DNA of 64,000 nt from Phocoena phocoena (lineage: Eukaryota > Chordata > Mammalia > Artiodactyla > Phocoenidae), in assembly GCF_963924675.1 (NCBI RefSeq), contig NC_089220.1, positions 81,471,168-81,535,167 of the forward strand. Direction: 5' to 3'. Below the pieces are notes generated by a model. The model saw only the letters and a program-made list of their open reading frames with translations. It ran no database searches and was not told the origin of the DNA. A program made the translations under genes and the position numbers. Shown piece after piece: positions 34,796-45,478 of this stretch; positions within the stretch are counted from its first letter, which is position 1; each line of letters begins with the position of its first letter.

Positions 34796-35138
34796 ATTAA
34801 CTACTATCATGCTTTGCTTTGCCAGATACCACTGATTACTTTGATCAATAATTATACTACCCACAATGTATATGGGTCCTTCCTCAAAACATTACTGCTC
34901 TCTTTATTTCGCATTTTCCCCTAGTTTTTGGTAAAAGATATTTTACTGTAAAAATAAGCAAATATGCTAAAAATGGAGAAGATAATAAGTTATATTATGA
35001 CTTCACTTATCATAAAAATAAGTTATAATTTTCTGAATCTATATAAAATTCAGAGAATTTATCTGAAGAAACTAAGATGGGGTATTGAGGAAAGTGTGTA
35101 CCTTTTGTCTTAATCATTTCCTAAGCAGTTACTAAACC

Positions 35139-35256
35139 TGACGTCATTATTTTTTATACAGGAAGAGAATCTCTCATACTTCTGGAAAATTTCAAAACTT
35201 TGCCAACATATTTTTTGATCACCCTTACTTCCTGTGGTGGGGTTTACAAACCACAC
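35139..35256. promoter_or_regulatory. candidate enhancer: CRE, NFAT/LEF-like, ETS-RUNX motifs
   Basis: Within 118 bp of unique DNA: a perfect palindromic CRE TGACGTCA (35139-35146), an NFAT-like GGAAAATTTC (35183-35192), a LEF/TCF-like TTTTTTGATC (35211-35220), a composite ETS-RUNX site ACTTCCTGTGGT (35227-35238) and an inverted RUNX site AACCACAC (35249-35256). The ETS-RUNX abutment and the combination recall lymphoid enhancers such as that of the T-cell receptor alpha gene. Motif matches alone do not prove function. Confidence 0.35.
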
Positions 35257-35983
35257 CAACTTTCATAACTGCTGAGATTTACAGAGTGAATCCTCACTTG
35301 ATAATCTTGTAAAAATGAATAGTCAGTACTTCTCTTCCTTTTCTAAATGCCACATATGTCCGCTTTTGCAGAATGTTAAAAAAAAAAAAATTCCAACCAG
35401 CCCCAAGCCAGCTCCAAGCAGGTATGCATACTATTTCTCAACTCCCTCTCCAGAGTAGCCTGGGAAATCCCTTTCTCCTCAGCATCTCCCCTAGATCTCC
35501 CCTAGGTTAATCCAACCTGGAATCCGTTTTATAAAGAAAGAGAATTATCTTCAGCCTCCCAGTTTCCCTGGCTAGTGTCTCTGGTATCTAAATAAATTAA
35601 AAGTGGGAAAGAATAGATTTAAAAAAAAAAAATTCATTTACCAAAAATGATCAAGAGCTGGGATGTAATTAAAATTTATCATTAGTAGATTACCCAGATT
35701 AGCAATTTTCAAATATTTTTGAATAAAGGAAGATAGCATATGACACTAAAATCACACTGGAACATGATTTTTCAAAGACACATGCTGTGCTTTATGATCA
35801 TCCCCAGGAAGAGCATTCACTGTTTAATAGAATCAGAAAGTATTGACAATGGAACTATAAATAAGTCACTTGTGGAATCCTTCCAAAGTTGCTTTTTAAA
35901 TCATTAATTTTTTTTTTTAAGCTTGTCATTCGTCTCAAGTTGAGGGGAGAAACAAATTCCACTTATTTGAGGTTTCTTTTTCT

Positions 35984-36051
35984 TTTTATGTTGCTCATCT
36001 TGGCCTTTATAAAACATTTTTTAAAATTTTTATGCAGCTCATTTTGGCCTT
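35984..36051 (+). repeat. imperfect 44-bp tandem duplication
   Basis: 'ttttatgttgctcatcttgg' (from 35984) recurs as 'ttttatgcagctcattttgg' (from 36028), each followed by cctttat/cctttttat. A local duplication in unique DNA. Confidence 0.6.
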
Positions 36052-36989
36052 TTTATATAGTACAATGTGCTTAATTCCAGTTTAAATGTGTATTAATAGG
36101 CATAGGCAATGCAATGATATCTCCTTTGTAAATTAGCAAAAAATAACTGCTTTTTTGAAGTCCAACCAGCTTCCACTATTAGAAGTACAGAGCACATTTG
36201 AGTCAAAGTCCTCTTCCTCAGAAACCCTGTTGTTACCATGGGAAAACTGTGAAATGCTCAAATGTGGGCAATGTTATAATTAGAACCAAACGTGGGCTTC
36301 GTAGGACCTGTCATGATGTTTCTAGGAAGCTAGTTCTGCGTTGGCTTCATAAGACATCCTTTTCCTACAATCATGACTCACTGTGACTTCCAAGGCTCTC
36401 TCCTCCTCCTCCCAACTCCCCCCCGCACTTGTTCTGGGGTGGAAGACTGCCCCCACTCTAGAGAATGACGGACGAGTAGGCGGGTGTACAGTCCACTAAC
36501 AAGAATGCACTTCTAGGCATTGTGGAAGTAGGACAAAGGATTTTGCTGGGCATACTCAGAGCTAACGATGTGCTGGGTATATGTTAATCATACGTGGGGA
36601 GACTCATTGCTTTGGCAGCCCTAACCCACTCACTAGTCCAGCCAAGCCCTCCCATCCCTCCCTCCTTTCTTCCTTTCAGGAAAGCATGTGCAAGTTCTCC
36701 GCAAAACGATGAATCTCTTCTCTCCAGGGGAATGTACAAGTCAGAAATTTTTTTAAAAAGAAAAGAGGAGCCAAAGCCTTTGCATAAGTAGGCCAGCTGC
36801 AGAGCCTCAAGGCGGGTGTTGGGGGAGAAACCTCCTTGTGGCCATGGCCCCAAACCTCCCGGCCTCCACTTGTTTCCATTGTCTGCCCACAACCCCAGAC
36901 AAGCCAGCCCACACCTCGGGACCTGCACCCACTGTCATTTTCAGGAAAAGAGATGTTCTGAGTCCATCTTGGCATTTCTGTGAAATCAC

Positions 36990-37036
36990 AGAAATAATAC
37001 ATTGAATCGCAGAACTGAAAGAGATGAACTAATCAC

Positions 37037-37072
<36 letters not shown>

Positions 37073-37365
37073 GGTACGCAGGCCTCTCACTGTTGTGGCC
37101 TCTCCCGTTGCGGAGCACAGGCTCCGGACGCGCAGGCCCAGCAGCCATGGCTCACGGGCCCAGCCGCTCTGCGGCATGTGGGATCTTCCCGGACTGGGGC
37201 ACGAACCCGCGTCCCCTGGACCGGCAGGCGGACTCTCAACCACTGCGCCACCAGGGAAGCCCACTTGTATTTTTTTAAAAGATGAAAATGCAATCAGGAA
37301 AGCCTATCTGACCTGCCCAAGCTCACACAGTTCTAGATACACACAGCCAAATCTAGAATCTGCCT
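36990..37365. mobile_element. old MIR3-like repeat split by a SINE
   Basis: Left piece 'cagaactgaaagagatgaac' (37010-37029) and right piece from 37279, with 'gacctgcccaagctcacac', follow the order of an old SINE-like consensus (...ctggaagggacctt... / ...acttgcccaaggtcacac...). The CHR SINE at 37049-37262 interrupts it. Family name uncertain. Confidence 0.5.
37049..37262 (-). mobile_element. CHR-2-type SINE, short form
   Basis: A minus-strand copy with a poly(T) left edge, GCGGTACGCAGG, the complete 205-bp body and GGGCTTCCCTGG reading in from 37262. A 14-bp duplication, acttgtattttttt, at 37035-37048 and 37263-37276. It keeps many CpGs (for example 'ggacgcgcaggcc'), consistent with youth or methylation protection. 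Confidence 0.95.
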
Positions 37366-38670
37366 CTTTTTATTCCCTGTCTTTTGCCTTTTTCACACGA
37401 GGCTTGTAATAGCAAACCGGATGGTAGAGATGCTTTCATCTCAGTTCTCTTGCTATGGTTTCCTTTATTGCTCTCTTGTCATTTGTGTAATGTGTGACCA
37501 GCATACAGTTGAGCTGACTCTGATTATGAAGACTTATCTGCAGTACTTGTTAAAAATAGAAATTCCTAGGACTTTCCTTGATAGATTCTGGGATGGGTCT
37601 CAGGAATCATTTAACAAGTTTCCCAAGTGAATCTTGGGATCAAGTCAGTTCAGGGAAAAACATGGTAGAACAAAAGTAGAAAAAAATGTATGTTTGACAG
37701 GCAGGGTGTTCCAATAAGAATAGAACAGGGGAGTGGAGAGGACCAGGAATTTTGCCTCCTAGCTGCTTTTTTAGTGGGCTAACCACTAGACCACACTTCC
37801 TCTCTAGGAGAGGCACGGAATTAAAATCAAAGGTTTACCACTGATTCATGCTGCCTGCTAATGCTGCTTATTGCGCCATGCTGTGACCCTACACGCTGGC
37901 TTGGAAACAGATGTGGGGAGTGAGCAGCCTGAGGTACCGAGGGGTGGGGGAGGTGGGGAGAAGGCAGACAGCCAGGAAAAGAACTTCCTCTGCTGCTAAA
38001 TTTCAGGCAGGAGTGGAAGTCAGTCTAAATTGTTACCATGCAGATCTGGAATCATTTTTGCAATCGCCTGGCTCCAATTCCAGGTTTGTGCATTCTGCAA
38101 CAAGAACTGAAAACTTGGTAATGCTCCTGACCTGACTTTTGCCTCTGCCCTCATCTGAATGCGTATTATGAAGTTACATATTTAGTTTGACAGTCATTTC
38201 ATTAGGCAAAAGAGTTTGGTTACCCTCCTTGCCCTGCTCCCACCCTCCCCATACACACTTTTTAAAAGGAAATACAGAAGGGTTAAGCGATTCGACTAAG
38301 CTTACAATAATCTCAATATTGTGGCTGTTTGATTAAAAGTGTAACCAAGCCATTTCAACTAAGCTTTCCAGACTCCCTTCAATATATTCTTATCAGGCAA
38401 CTGAACAAAACTGGATTTATTTTCTCCCATAAAATGAACACTTAGGTGTGCCCTCAGACATGTAGTTTTTACCATGTCAATGTTTATCAAAGACACATAG
38501 CTGTTGAGTGTTAACTATTGATTCTAGAAATAGTGTTTGTGACTTCTTTACTGAGCCGGAAGCTCCATGAGGGTGGGGCAGAAATTTCAGCTTTGGTTTT
38601 CACTAGACATTGCGATGTGGGGGTGCTTAACTGCCAGGAGGATTAGGAGCTAGATTTCAGGTCCACAGTG
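37366..38670. other. unique sequence, no gene seen
   Basis: Non-repetitive DNA. Frames of 69-74 codons (37421-37630, 37911-38135) are not recognisable. Confidence 0.45.
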
Positions 38671-38673
38671 GTT

Positions 38674-38847
38674 AGGGTTCCCAGATTTAGCAAATAAAAA
38701 TACAGGCCAGTTAAATTTAAATTTCAAATTTAAAAAAATATTAGTATAAGTATGTCCCATGCAATATTTGAGACATACTAAACAATCATTCATTATTTAT
38801 GACCTTCAAATTTAACTGGTCATCCTGTTCACCAATCTGGCAACCCT
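38674..38847. mobile_element. palindromic MITE-like DNA transposon
   Basis: The ends are inverted repeats: AGGGTTCCCAGATT at the left and the complement of AATCTGGCAACCCT at the right. Inner inverted segments 'agtatgtccca' and 'tgagacatact', and 'aatttcaaattt' and 'aaatttaactgg', mean that most of the element can fold on itself. I recall the consensus as a common mammalian MITE but not its name with certainty. No coding capacity. Confidence 0.75.
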
Positions 38848-38869
38848 AGCAAGGGACCTTCCCATATTG

Positions 38870-39130
38870 ATGGATAGAGAAGCCAGCAAGGGTTTTTCAG
38901 CTGAGTGGCATAATCATTTCTGTTTTTGAAAGATAATTCTGGTGACAGATTGGAGTGGGCAGAACTCGTAGGCAGGGAGACCAATTAGGAGTTTATTGAA
39001 ATAGCCCAGGCAAGAAAAGATGAGCTTATTTCAACTAAGGCAGTGGTGGTGGAAATAGTGAGGGGAGCAAAAATTATAGAGACATCTAAGTGGTAGAATC
39101 AATACAACTTGGTAATTGATTACATAAGGG
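38870..39130 (+). mobile_element. old interspersed repeat fragment
   Basis: 'gataattctggtgacagatt', 'ggagaccaattaggagttta', 'ttgaaatagcccaggcaag', 'aggcagtggtggtggaaata' and 'cttggtaattgattacat' follow the downstream part of the same old repeat class seen at 6425 and 41050. Confidence 0.5.
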
Positions 39131-39339
39131 CAGTAAGATAGGGGATGGAGTTAATGTAGTATAAGTCTCCAGATAAATAATGGGCATTATTTTTACGCTA
39201 ATTTTCAATCCGTAGAATGGACCAGTACTACTTTATTTATTTTGTAAGGCTTCTGTGAAAACCAGTTAAGATTATTTATGTGAATGCAGTTTGTCAAGTG
39301 TAAAGAGATATAAAAATGTATTGCCGCTAACTGAATATG

Positions 39340-39470
39340 CTTCTCTCTCAGTAGACACTGAACTCTTTTAGGGCAGAGGTAACATTTTATTCATCTTTGG
39401 TATTTCCTAGCATACTGCCTTGAATGTATAGACAGCCAAAACATGTTTGGAGCATTAAATCAAATTTGAA
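39340..39470 (+). mobile_element. L2 LINE 3' end
   Basis: 'actcttttagggcagagg', 'cattttattcatctttggt' and 'atttcctagcatactgcc' match the L2 3' region. A second L2-like tail follows at about 39845-39910 ('tagtaccatgcctgtgctg', 'ggtgcttaatggaatg'). Confidence 0.7.
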
Positions 39471-39910
39471 ATTCTACCGTGCCAAACAAAAATAATGAAC
39501 CCAGTTTGTTTTTTGTTTTTTTTTTAACCATCTTGTTGGTGTGTGTCTGGAAGTATATAATGGATCTAGTGAAAATGCCAACAAAATCAGGGCCACAAAT
39601 TCCAGGAGAAATACCCACTTAAATAATGCTGATGCTGAAGGAAATCCCTTTCTCTTCATTCACAGATATATCAAACACTTGGACCATCTTAACAGTTAGC
39701 CCAGATACATTTCCCTCCTTACATTTCTCCCCTTTTAAAGTATTTAAAATCCTAAAGGAATTATCTGCTTAATCTGCTTTAGACATCACCTTGGTAGTGT
39801 CTGGTAAGTACCACTAGACTCAGCTTAGTTTAGGTGGGGAACACTGTCCTGATCTCTGTATCCAGTATCTAGTACCATGCCTGTGCTGTGGTTGGTGCTT
39901 AATGGAATGT

Positions 39911-40311
39911 TTTAACTGAAAGAAGATGATAACTTCCAAATTGAGTAAGACTCAGACTTCGAATATCGCTGAGTCTCTATTCTCAACCAAGCAAAATAAA
40001 CTGTAATGCTGAATCTTATTACAAAAAATGGGTACCACATTTTCAAATAATATATTCATCGGATTTTTCTCCTCCTAAAATAAGTCCATCTCCCTCACTT
40101 TTTCCTTTTCCTCATTGATTTTGCGGTTTCTTAGGCTATTTTGATTCTAAGAATGATCTTCTTCTACTTCCCCATGACTGTTCTTCTCTCCTTTTAGATT
40201 CAAAATAATATCCAGAGAGACTGCCATAAGCAGAAGTTTTCTGTTTCCGTCTGGTATAAATTATTATATTATTAGCATGATTATGATGATGTTATTAACT
40301 ACTATTCATAG
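39911..40311. other. unique AT-rich sequence
   Basis: No repeat family or exon seen. Confidence 0.45.
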
Positions 40312-40537
40312 TTATCATTTATTAAGGACATATCATGGGTCATTTATTATACTAGAAGCTTTACCTAAATTTTCTCATTTAAATCTTAGTCCTACAAAAA
40401 TAGCTCCTACTGTCCCCTTTTTATATATGAGGGACCAAAGGTTTTAAAAGTATTAATTACATTATTCCAGGTCAAAGAATTTGACAGAGGCAAAATTCAA
40501 AGTGGGTCTTGCTGAACTTGCCAGTCATTCCCTAGCT
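40312..40537 (-). mobile_element. MIR SINE (ancient), minus strand
   Basis: Reverse-complement MIR: 'ctttacctaaattttctcat', 'ttatatatgagggaccaaag', 'gacagaggcaaaattcaaag', then 'gccagtcattccctagc'. It ends where the MER5-type element begins. Confidence 0.65.
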
Positions 40538-40544
40538 ACTAAAC

Positions 40545-40997
40545 CAATGTTTCTCAAATGTTAGCAGGCAACAGAATCCCCAGGAGTGCTTTTTTTTTTT
40601 CCTAACACCTTTATTGGAGTATAATTGCTTTACAATGGTGTGTTAGTTTCTGCTGTATAACAAAGTGAATCAGCTATATGTATACATATATCCCCATATC
40701 TCCTCCCATTTTCTGCTGTATAACAAGGTGAATCAGCTATACGTATACATATATCCCCATATCCCCTCCCTCTTGCGTCTCCCTCCCACCCTCCCTATCC
40801 CAACCCTGTAGGTGGACACAAAGCACAGAGCTGATCTCCCCCAGGAGTGATTCTTAACCATAGATTGCTGGGTCTTACCTCCAGAGCAATGCAGAATGAT
40901 TGAATAAAGCTGAATGGGACATAGAATTTATAGCCCTAACTAGTTCCCAGGTGATACTGATGTTGCTGGTCCAGTGAGCACACTTTGAGAACTACTG
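40545..40997 (+). mobile_element. MER5-type hAT element, split by an L1 fragment
   Basis: Left part 'caatgtttctcaaatg...cagaatccccaggagtg', right part from 40839 to '...cacactttgagaactactg'. Removing the L1 insertion restores one MER5A/B-like element. The terminal 8-bp duplication tactaaac (40537-40544) and gactaaac (40998-41005) matches at 7 of 8, supporting hAT transposition at these exact ends. Confidence 0.85.
40589..40838 (-). mobile_element. cetartiodactyl L1 3'UTR fragment with internal duplication
   Basis: Starts (plus-strand view) with poly(T), then 'cctttattggagtataattg', 'acaatggtgtgttagtttc', and ends 'ggacacaaagcacagagctg'. A perfect 11-bp duplication, ccccaggagtg, at 40578-40588 and 40839-40849. 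A 63-bp unit is present twice in tandem (40648-40710 and 40711-40772, starting TTCTGCTGTATAACAA), about 94% alike by eye. A dead, 5'-truncated copy. Confidence 0.93.
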
Positions 40998-41049
40998 GAC
41001 TAAACAACACTGCCTAATATTGTCCCGTTATTATACTCCAACTCTCTGA

Positions 41050-41735
41050 CGGTCATTGACCTGAGCAGTGAGGATACAAAGATGAATCAGGCACTTTTTG
41101 CACTTAGGAGTTTACAGTCTAGTTGAGGAAACAGATCAGTAAACAAAATATCAATATTACAAATATGATAAGTTCTGTAAAGTTATATGCATAGAGTGCT
41201 ATAGAAACACTGAGTAGCAAGTCCCAACCAAGTGGGGGTGGCCAAAGAAGGCATACTGGAAAAGGTTATTCTTAAGCTAAATTTTAAAGAATGACAAGGA
41301 ACAAGAAAAAAGAAGGGAAGGGTATTTTTTTGGTCTTGGAAGCAGCATGTATAAAAACACAAAGATTTTACATTTTTGTTGTAGTAAGAAAATTACAAGC
41401 AGTCTGTTATGATTGGAGCCTAAGCAATTGCAGAATGTTAGAGGATGTCTTACATGTGACCCTCAGTTTGGATTTTATCCTTGAGGAAAGACTGTCCCCT
41501 TGAAATATGGGAAGATTCAAAGTGGGAACTAGAGTTACAGTAAGAGATAAGGGATCAACTAAAAAAGAGTAGATATATGTATATGTATAACTCATTCACT
41601 TTGCTATACACCTGAAACTAACACAACATTGTGTAAATGAACTATACCCCAATAAAAAAAATTTTTAAATAAAATAAATAGATACATTAACAAATAAAAA
41701 GACATGAGGGATCAAGAAGGCATTTCAGTATCATA
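41050..41735 (+). mobile_element. old interspersed repeat, split by an L1 tail
   Basis: 'gatacaaagatgaatcagg', 'aggagtttacagtctagttg', 'gataagttctgtaaagtt', 'aggcatactggaaaaggtt' and 'gtataaaaacacaaag' follow the same old repeat class as at 6425. It is interrupted by the 3' L1 piece at 41559-41706. A 70-codon frame at 41291-41503 lies inside it and is not a gene. Confidence 0.55.
41559..41706 (+). mobile_element. very short L1 3'-end insertion
   Basis: 'actttgctatacacctgaaac', 'acattgtgtaaatgaactat' and 'accccaataaaaaaaatt' are the last ~100 bp of a cetartiodactyl L1 plus an A-rich tail. The 9-bp match agggatcaa at 41550-41558 and 41707-41715 is the likely target duplication. Confidence 0.8.
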
Positions 41736-41744
41736 ATAATTATC

Positions 41745-44700
41745 TGTGAGATCAGTAAAAAAATAGATGAAACTCTAGCCGAATTAACCAGGATAAAAAT
41801 AGAGAAGTACTAATATCAGGACTGAGAGAGGGGATATCCAATAAATTTGACTGCTTAGATGAAATAGATATATTTTTGAAAGACACATTACTATTAAAAT
41901 TCATTCTAAAAATAGATACTGAATAGTTCAATATTTATTAAAACACTTACATTTGTTAAGAGCCTTCCCATAAAGAAAACTCTAAGCCATGATAACTTTT
42001 CTAAGCAGCTCTACCAAATACTTAAGAAAAAATAATACTTCTCAAGTCATGAGGCCAGCATTACCTGACACCAAAATGAGACAAAGGTAAATAAGAAAAT
42101 TTCTTTCAATATTTTGCATAAAGATTGATTCAAAATTCTTAAGAATTTAAAAAATTAAGTCCAACAATATATTAAAAATAATACATCCCAGGAATGCAAG
42201 GTTTGTTTAACATTTGAAGCTCAATCAATGTGATTACCCATAGTAACATAATTTTTTTTTAAGTCCTCCCCAATACGTGTGTAAAAACACTTCACAAACT
42301 TTAATATCCATACCTGATAAAAAATCTCAGAAAACTAGGAATAGAGGAAATTTTTTCAACCTGGAATGACAGCTACAATAAATATACAGCTAACATCATA
42401 CTTAATGGAAAGGCTGAATGCTTTCCCTGTAAGACTGGGAATAAGGCAAGGATGAACACTTTCATGACTACTATTCAATATTGTACTGTAATTCTAGTCA
42501 ATGCAAAGAGGAAAGAGAAAAAAGATACCCAGATTGAAAAGGAAGAAACAAACTTGTCTTTTTTAACAGACAATGTGATATTCTATCAATAAAATGCTGC
42601 AGAATCTATAAAAATGCTACTAAATAGTGTGTATATCACCAAATGGCAGGTAACGGATGAGTTTAGCAAAACTGTAGCATACAAGAATAATCTATAGAAA
42701 TATATTTCTATATAATAGCAATGAAAAATTGAAAATTGAAATTTAAAAAATACAATTTACAATAGCATCACAAATACTTAAGGATAAAACTGGAAAAGAA
42801 GATGTATATGATGTGTACATTGAAAATTACAAAACATTGCTGAAAGAAATGAAAGAAGACATGAATAAATAAAGAGAAATACCACATTAATATACCAAAA
42901 GATTCATTTGTTAATGTAAACTCTCTTCAAATTGATCTATAGTTTCAGTACAATCTCAATCAAAATCCTGGCAGGCATTTTTGTCACTACGAGTTCTAAA
43001 ATTCATATGGAAATGTAATGGACCTAGAATAGTCAAAATAACTTTTAAAAAGAAGAACAGGGCTTCCCTGGTGGCGCAGTGGTTGAGAGTCCGCCTGCCG
43101 ATGCAGGGGACACGGGTTCGTGCCCCGGTCTGGGAAGATCCCACATGCCGCGGAGCGGCTGGGCCCGCGAGCCATGGCCGCTGAGCCTGCGCGTCCGGAG
43201 CCTGTGCTCCGCAAGGGGAGAGGCCACAACAGTGAGAGGCCCACGTACCGCAAAAAAAAAAAAAAAAAAAAGAAGAACAAATTTCAAGGACTTACATTAT
43301 CTTTCAAGACTTATCCTAAAGCTATGGTAATCAAGACTGTATGATATTGATGTAGAAATAAATAAATACATCAATGGAACAGAATAGAGAAAACAGAAAC
43401 AGAGCCAGAGCCACACCTGTAAGATAACTGATTTTTGACCAAGTATAAAGGCAATTCATTAAAGAGAGGACAGTGTTTTCGACAAATGGTGCTTGAACAA
43501 TTGGATATCCATATATAAAAAATAAAAATAGAATACCTTCAGTCAATACCTCCCACTATATATTAAAAAATAACTAAAAATCAAAGATCAGAGACATAAA
43601 TGTAAAACCTAACACTGTAAAACTTATAGAAGAAAACATAGAAGAAAATCTTTGTCACCTTGAATTAGGTAAAGATTTCTTAGATACAACAACAGAAGCA
43701 CAATCCATAAAGGAAAAAAATTGGTAAGTTTGACTTTATCAAAATTAAAAACTTCTGCGCTTTGAAGGACGCTGTTAAGAGGCTGGAAACCCAAGTCACA
43801 TATCTGATAAAGCCCTTGTATCCTTGAATATATAAATAACCCTCAAAACTCAATACTATAGAAACAAACAACCCAATTGAAAAACTGGACAAAAGATTTG
43901 AACACTTACCCCAAAAGATATACAGGTAGCAGATAAGCACATGAAAAGATCACTACTCAATATCATCAGCTATTAGAAAATTAAATTTAAATAGAATAAA
44001 AGAAGACCACAGTGAGATATGACTACATACCTATTAGAATGGCTAAAATTTTTAAAGACTGACCATACCAAGTATGTGGAGCAACTGGAACTCTCCTGCC
44101 TCACAGGTGGGAATGTAAAGTAAGACCACCACTTTAAAAAAAGATTTAGCAGTTTCTTAAAAAGTCAGTCATATATTTACTATAGGATTCTCCTTCCATT
44201 CCAACCATTCTTCTTCTAGGTATATAACCAAGAGAACTGCCCATACAGAGACTTGCACACAAATGTTCAAAACAGCTTTATTTGTAATAGTCAAAAAACT
44301 AAAATAATTCAGATGGCCACCAACATATGAATGGATATGTGAACATATGAACCTCAGAGTTACTATGCTGAGAGAAAGCAGCCAGAGAAGAAAACCAGTA
44401 CATACTCTATGATTCTGTTTATATAAATTCCTATATTATAAACTAATATATAGTGACAGAAATCAGAGCAGTTTTTGCCTTGGAATGGGGAGGATGTGGG
44501 GAGGGTTGAGAGGGGATTACAAGGTACACAAGAAAATTTGGGGGTGTAATAAATATGTTTATTATCTTGATTGTCATGATTTCACAGGTGAATACTTATT
44601 TCAAAAGCTATCAAATGTAAATGTTAATGTTTATCTTAATGTCAATTTTATTTTATACCAGTTTATTTTATGTCAATTATACTTCATTAAGTCTTATTGA
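41745..44700 (+). mobile_element. decayed L1 (ORF2 and 3'UTR), plus strand
   Basis: ORF2-derived motifs run in order: 'gccgaattaaccaggata' (~41779), 'aatacatcccaggaatgc' (~42180), 'atcatacttaatggaaagg' (~42395), 'cttaaggataaaactgg', 'aattcatatggaaatgtaat' (~43000), 'gctatggtaatcaagac' (~43321), 'ttcgacaaatggtgcttg' (~43480), then the 3'UTR 'ttatcttgattgtcatgat' (~44560) and 'gtcaattatacttcattaag' (~44672). Stops and frameshifts are everywhere and no functional reverse transcriptase remains. The CHR SINE at 43060 interrupts it. Confidence 0.92.
43060..43266 (+). mobile_element. CHR-2-type SINE, short form, near-consensus
   Basis: Begins GGCTTCCCTGGTGGCGCAG and ends CCCACGTACCGC plus about 20 A. 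The 13-bp duplication aaaaagaagaaca at 43047-43059 and 43267-43279 is perfect. The tRNA-like head is essentially consensus (gggttcgtgccccggtc). It sits inside the decayed L1 and is therefore younger than it. Confidence 0.97.
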
Positions 44701-44889
44701 AGAACTTATCTGTGCTGTGTGCTTCCCGTGTCTAGGACAAGAGAGGATAGAACTCTATATTTCACATAGTATGTAATTTCTAGATACTATTTATGGAGAA
44801 TAATTTTTCAATATTATACACATATGTCCATAAATCGCAACATCATGGTCTCTTACTATAATCATCTCACAGAAAAGTCTAGCATGAGT

Positions 44890-45000
44890 CAAAAGGCTAT
44901 GATTCTAGTTCTGACTCTGTCATTGCCTGACGGGTGGCCTCAGAAATCACAATCCCTCTGGGCCTAGTTTCTGCACTCCTAAAATGAAGGCTTTGTACTG
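44890..45000 (+). mobile_element. MIR SINE fragment
   Basis: 'gattctagttctgactctg', 'gcctgacgggtggcctc', 'atcacaatccctctgggcc' and 'cactcctaaaatgaagg' follow the MIR core. Confidence 0.7.
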
Positions 45001-45097
45001 CATGAAGGGGCGTCATATTATGTTGTTACTCAGGAGGTAGAGGGAGGACGGTAAGAGGAGCCAGGCTGGCAAAGCTCCAGAACCCATTCTCCTTCCG

Positions 45098-45478
45098 AAG
45101 GACTAAATATTTTTGTCCCCTCTCCCCCGCCACCCGGCAATTCATATCTTGAAGCCTTAATCCCCACTGTGATGGTATTTGGAAGTGGGGCCTTTGGGAG
45201 GCAATTAGGTTTAGATGAGGTCATGAGGGTAGAACCCCCATGTTGGAATTGGTCCCCTTATAAGGAGAGGAAGAGACCAGAGCTTGTGCTCTCCCTCCAC
45301 CATGTGAGTATACAGCAAGAAGGAGACTAACTACAAGCCAGGAAAAGAGTCTTCACTAGAAGCTGATCATGCTGTACTCTAATCTTGGACCTCCCAGTCT
45401 CCAGAATTGTGAGAAATAAATGTCTGTGGTTTAAGCCACACAGCCTATGGTATTTTGTTATAGCAGCGCATGCTGACG
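45098..45478 (+). mobile_element. MLT1A/MST-like MaLR LTR (solo)
   Basis: A clear ERVL-MaLR LTR order: 'gaagccttaatccccactg', 'tgatggtatttggaagtgg', 'gggcctttgggaggcaatt', 'gatgaggtcatgagggtag', 'ccccttataaggagagg', 'gagaaataaatgtctgtgg' and 'tatggtattttgttatagc'. The polyadenylation signal aataaa is retained. No internal region or partner LTR is found, so this is a solo LTR; nothing coding survives. Confidence 0.93.

Larger units (their letters stand above)
34796..36985. other. unique sequence, no gene seen
   Basis: Two kilobases of non-repetitive DNA, including the motif cluster at 35139-35256, A runs (35378-35390, 35620-35631), a local 44-bp tandem duplication and a pyrimidine/GC-richer part at 36385-36950. 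Frames up to 114 codons in the last part overlap in several frames with no recognised product. Confidence 0.45.

Noticed and set aside
45098..45478. Possible endogenous retrovirus
   Set aside because: Only a solo MaLR-type LTR is present; there is no internal gag/pol/env-like sequence and no second LTR nearby.
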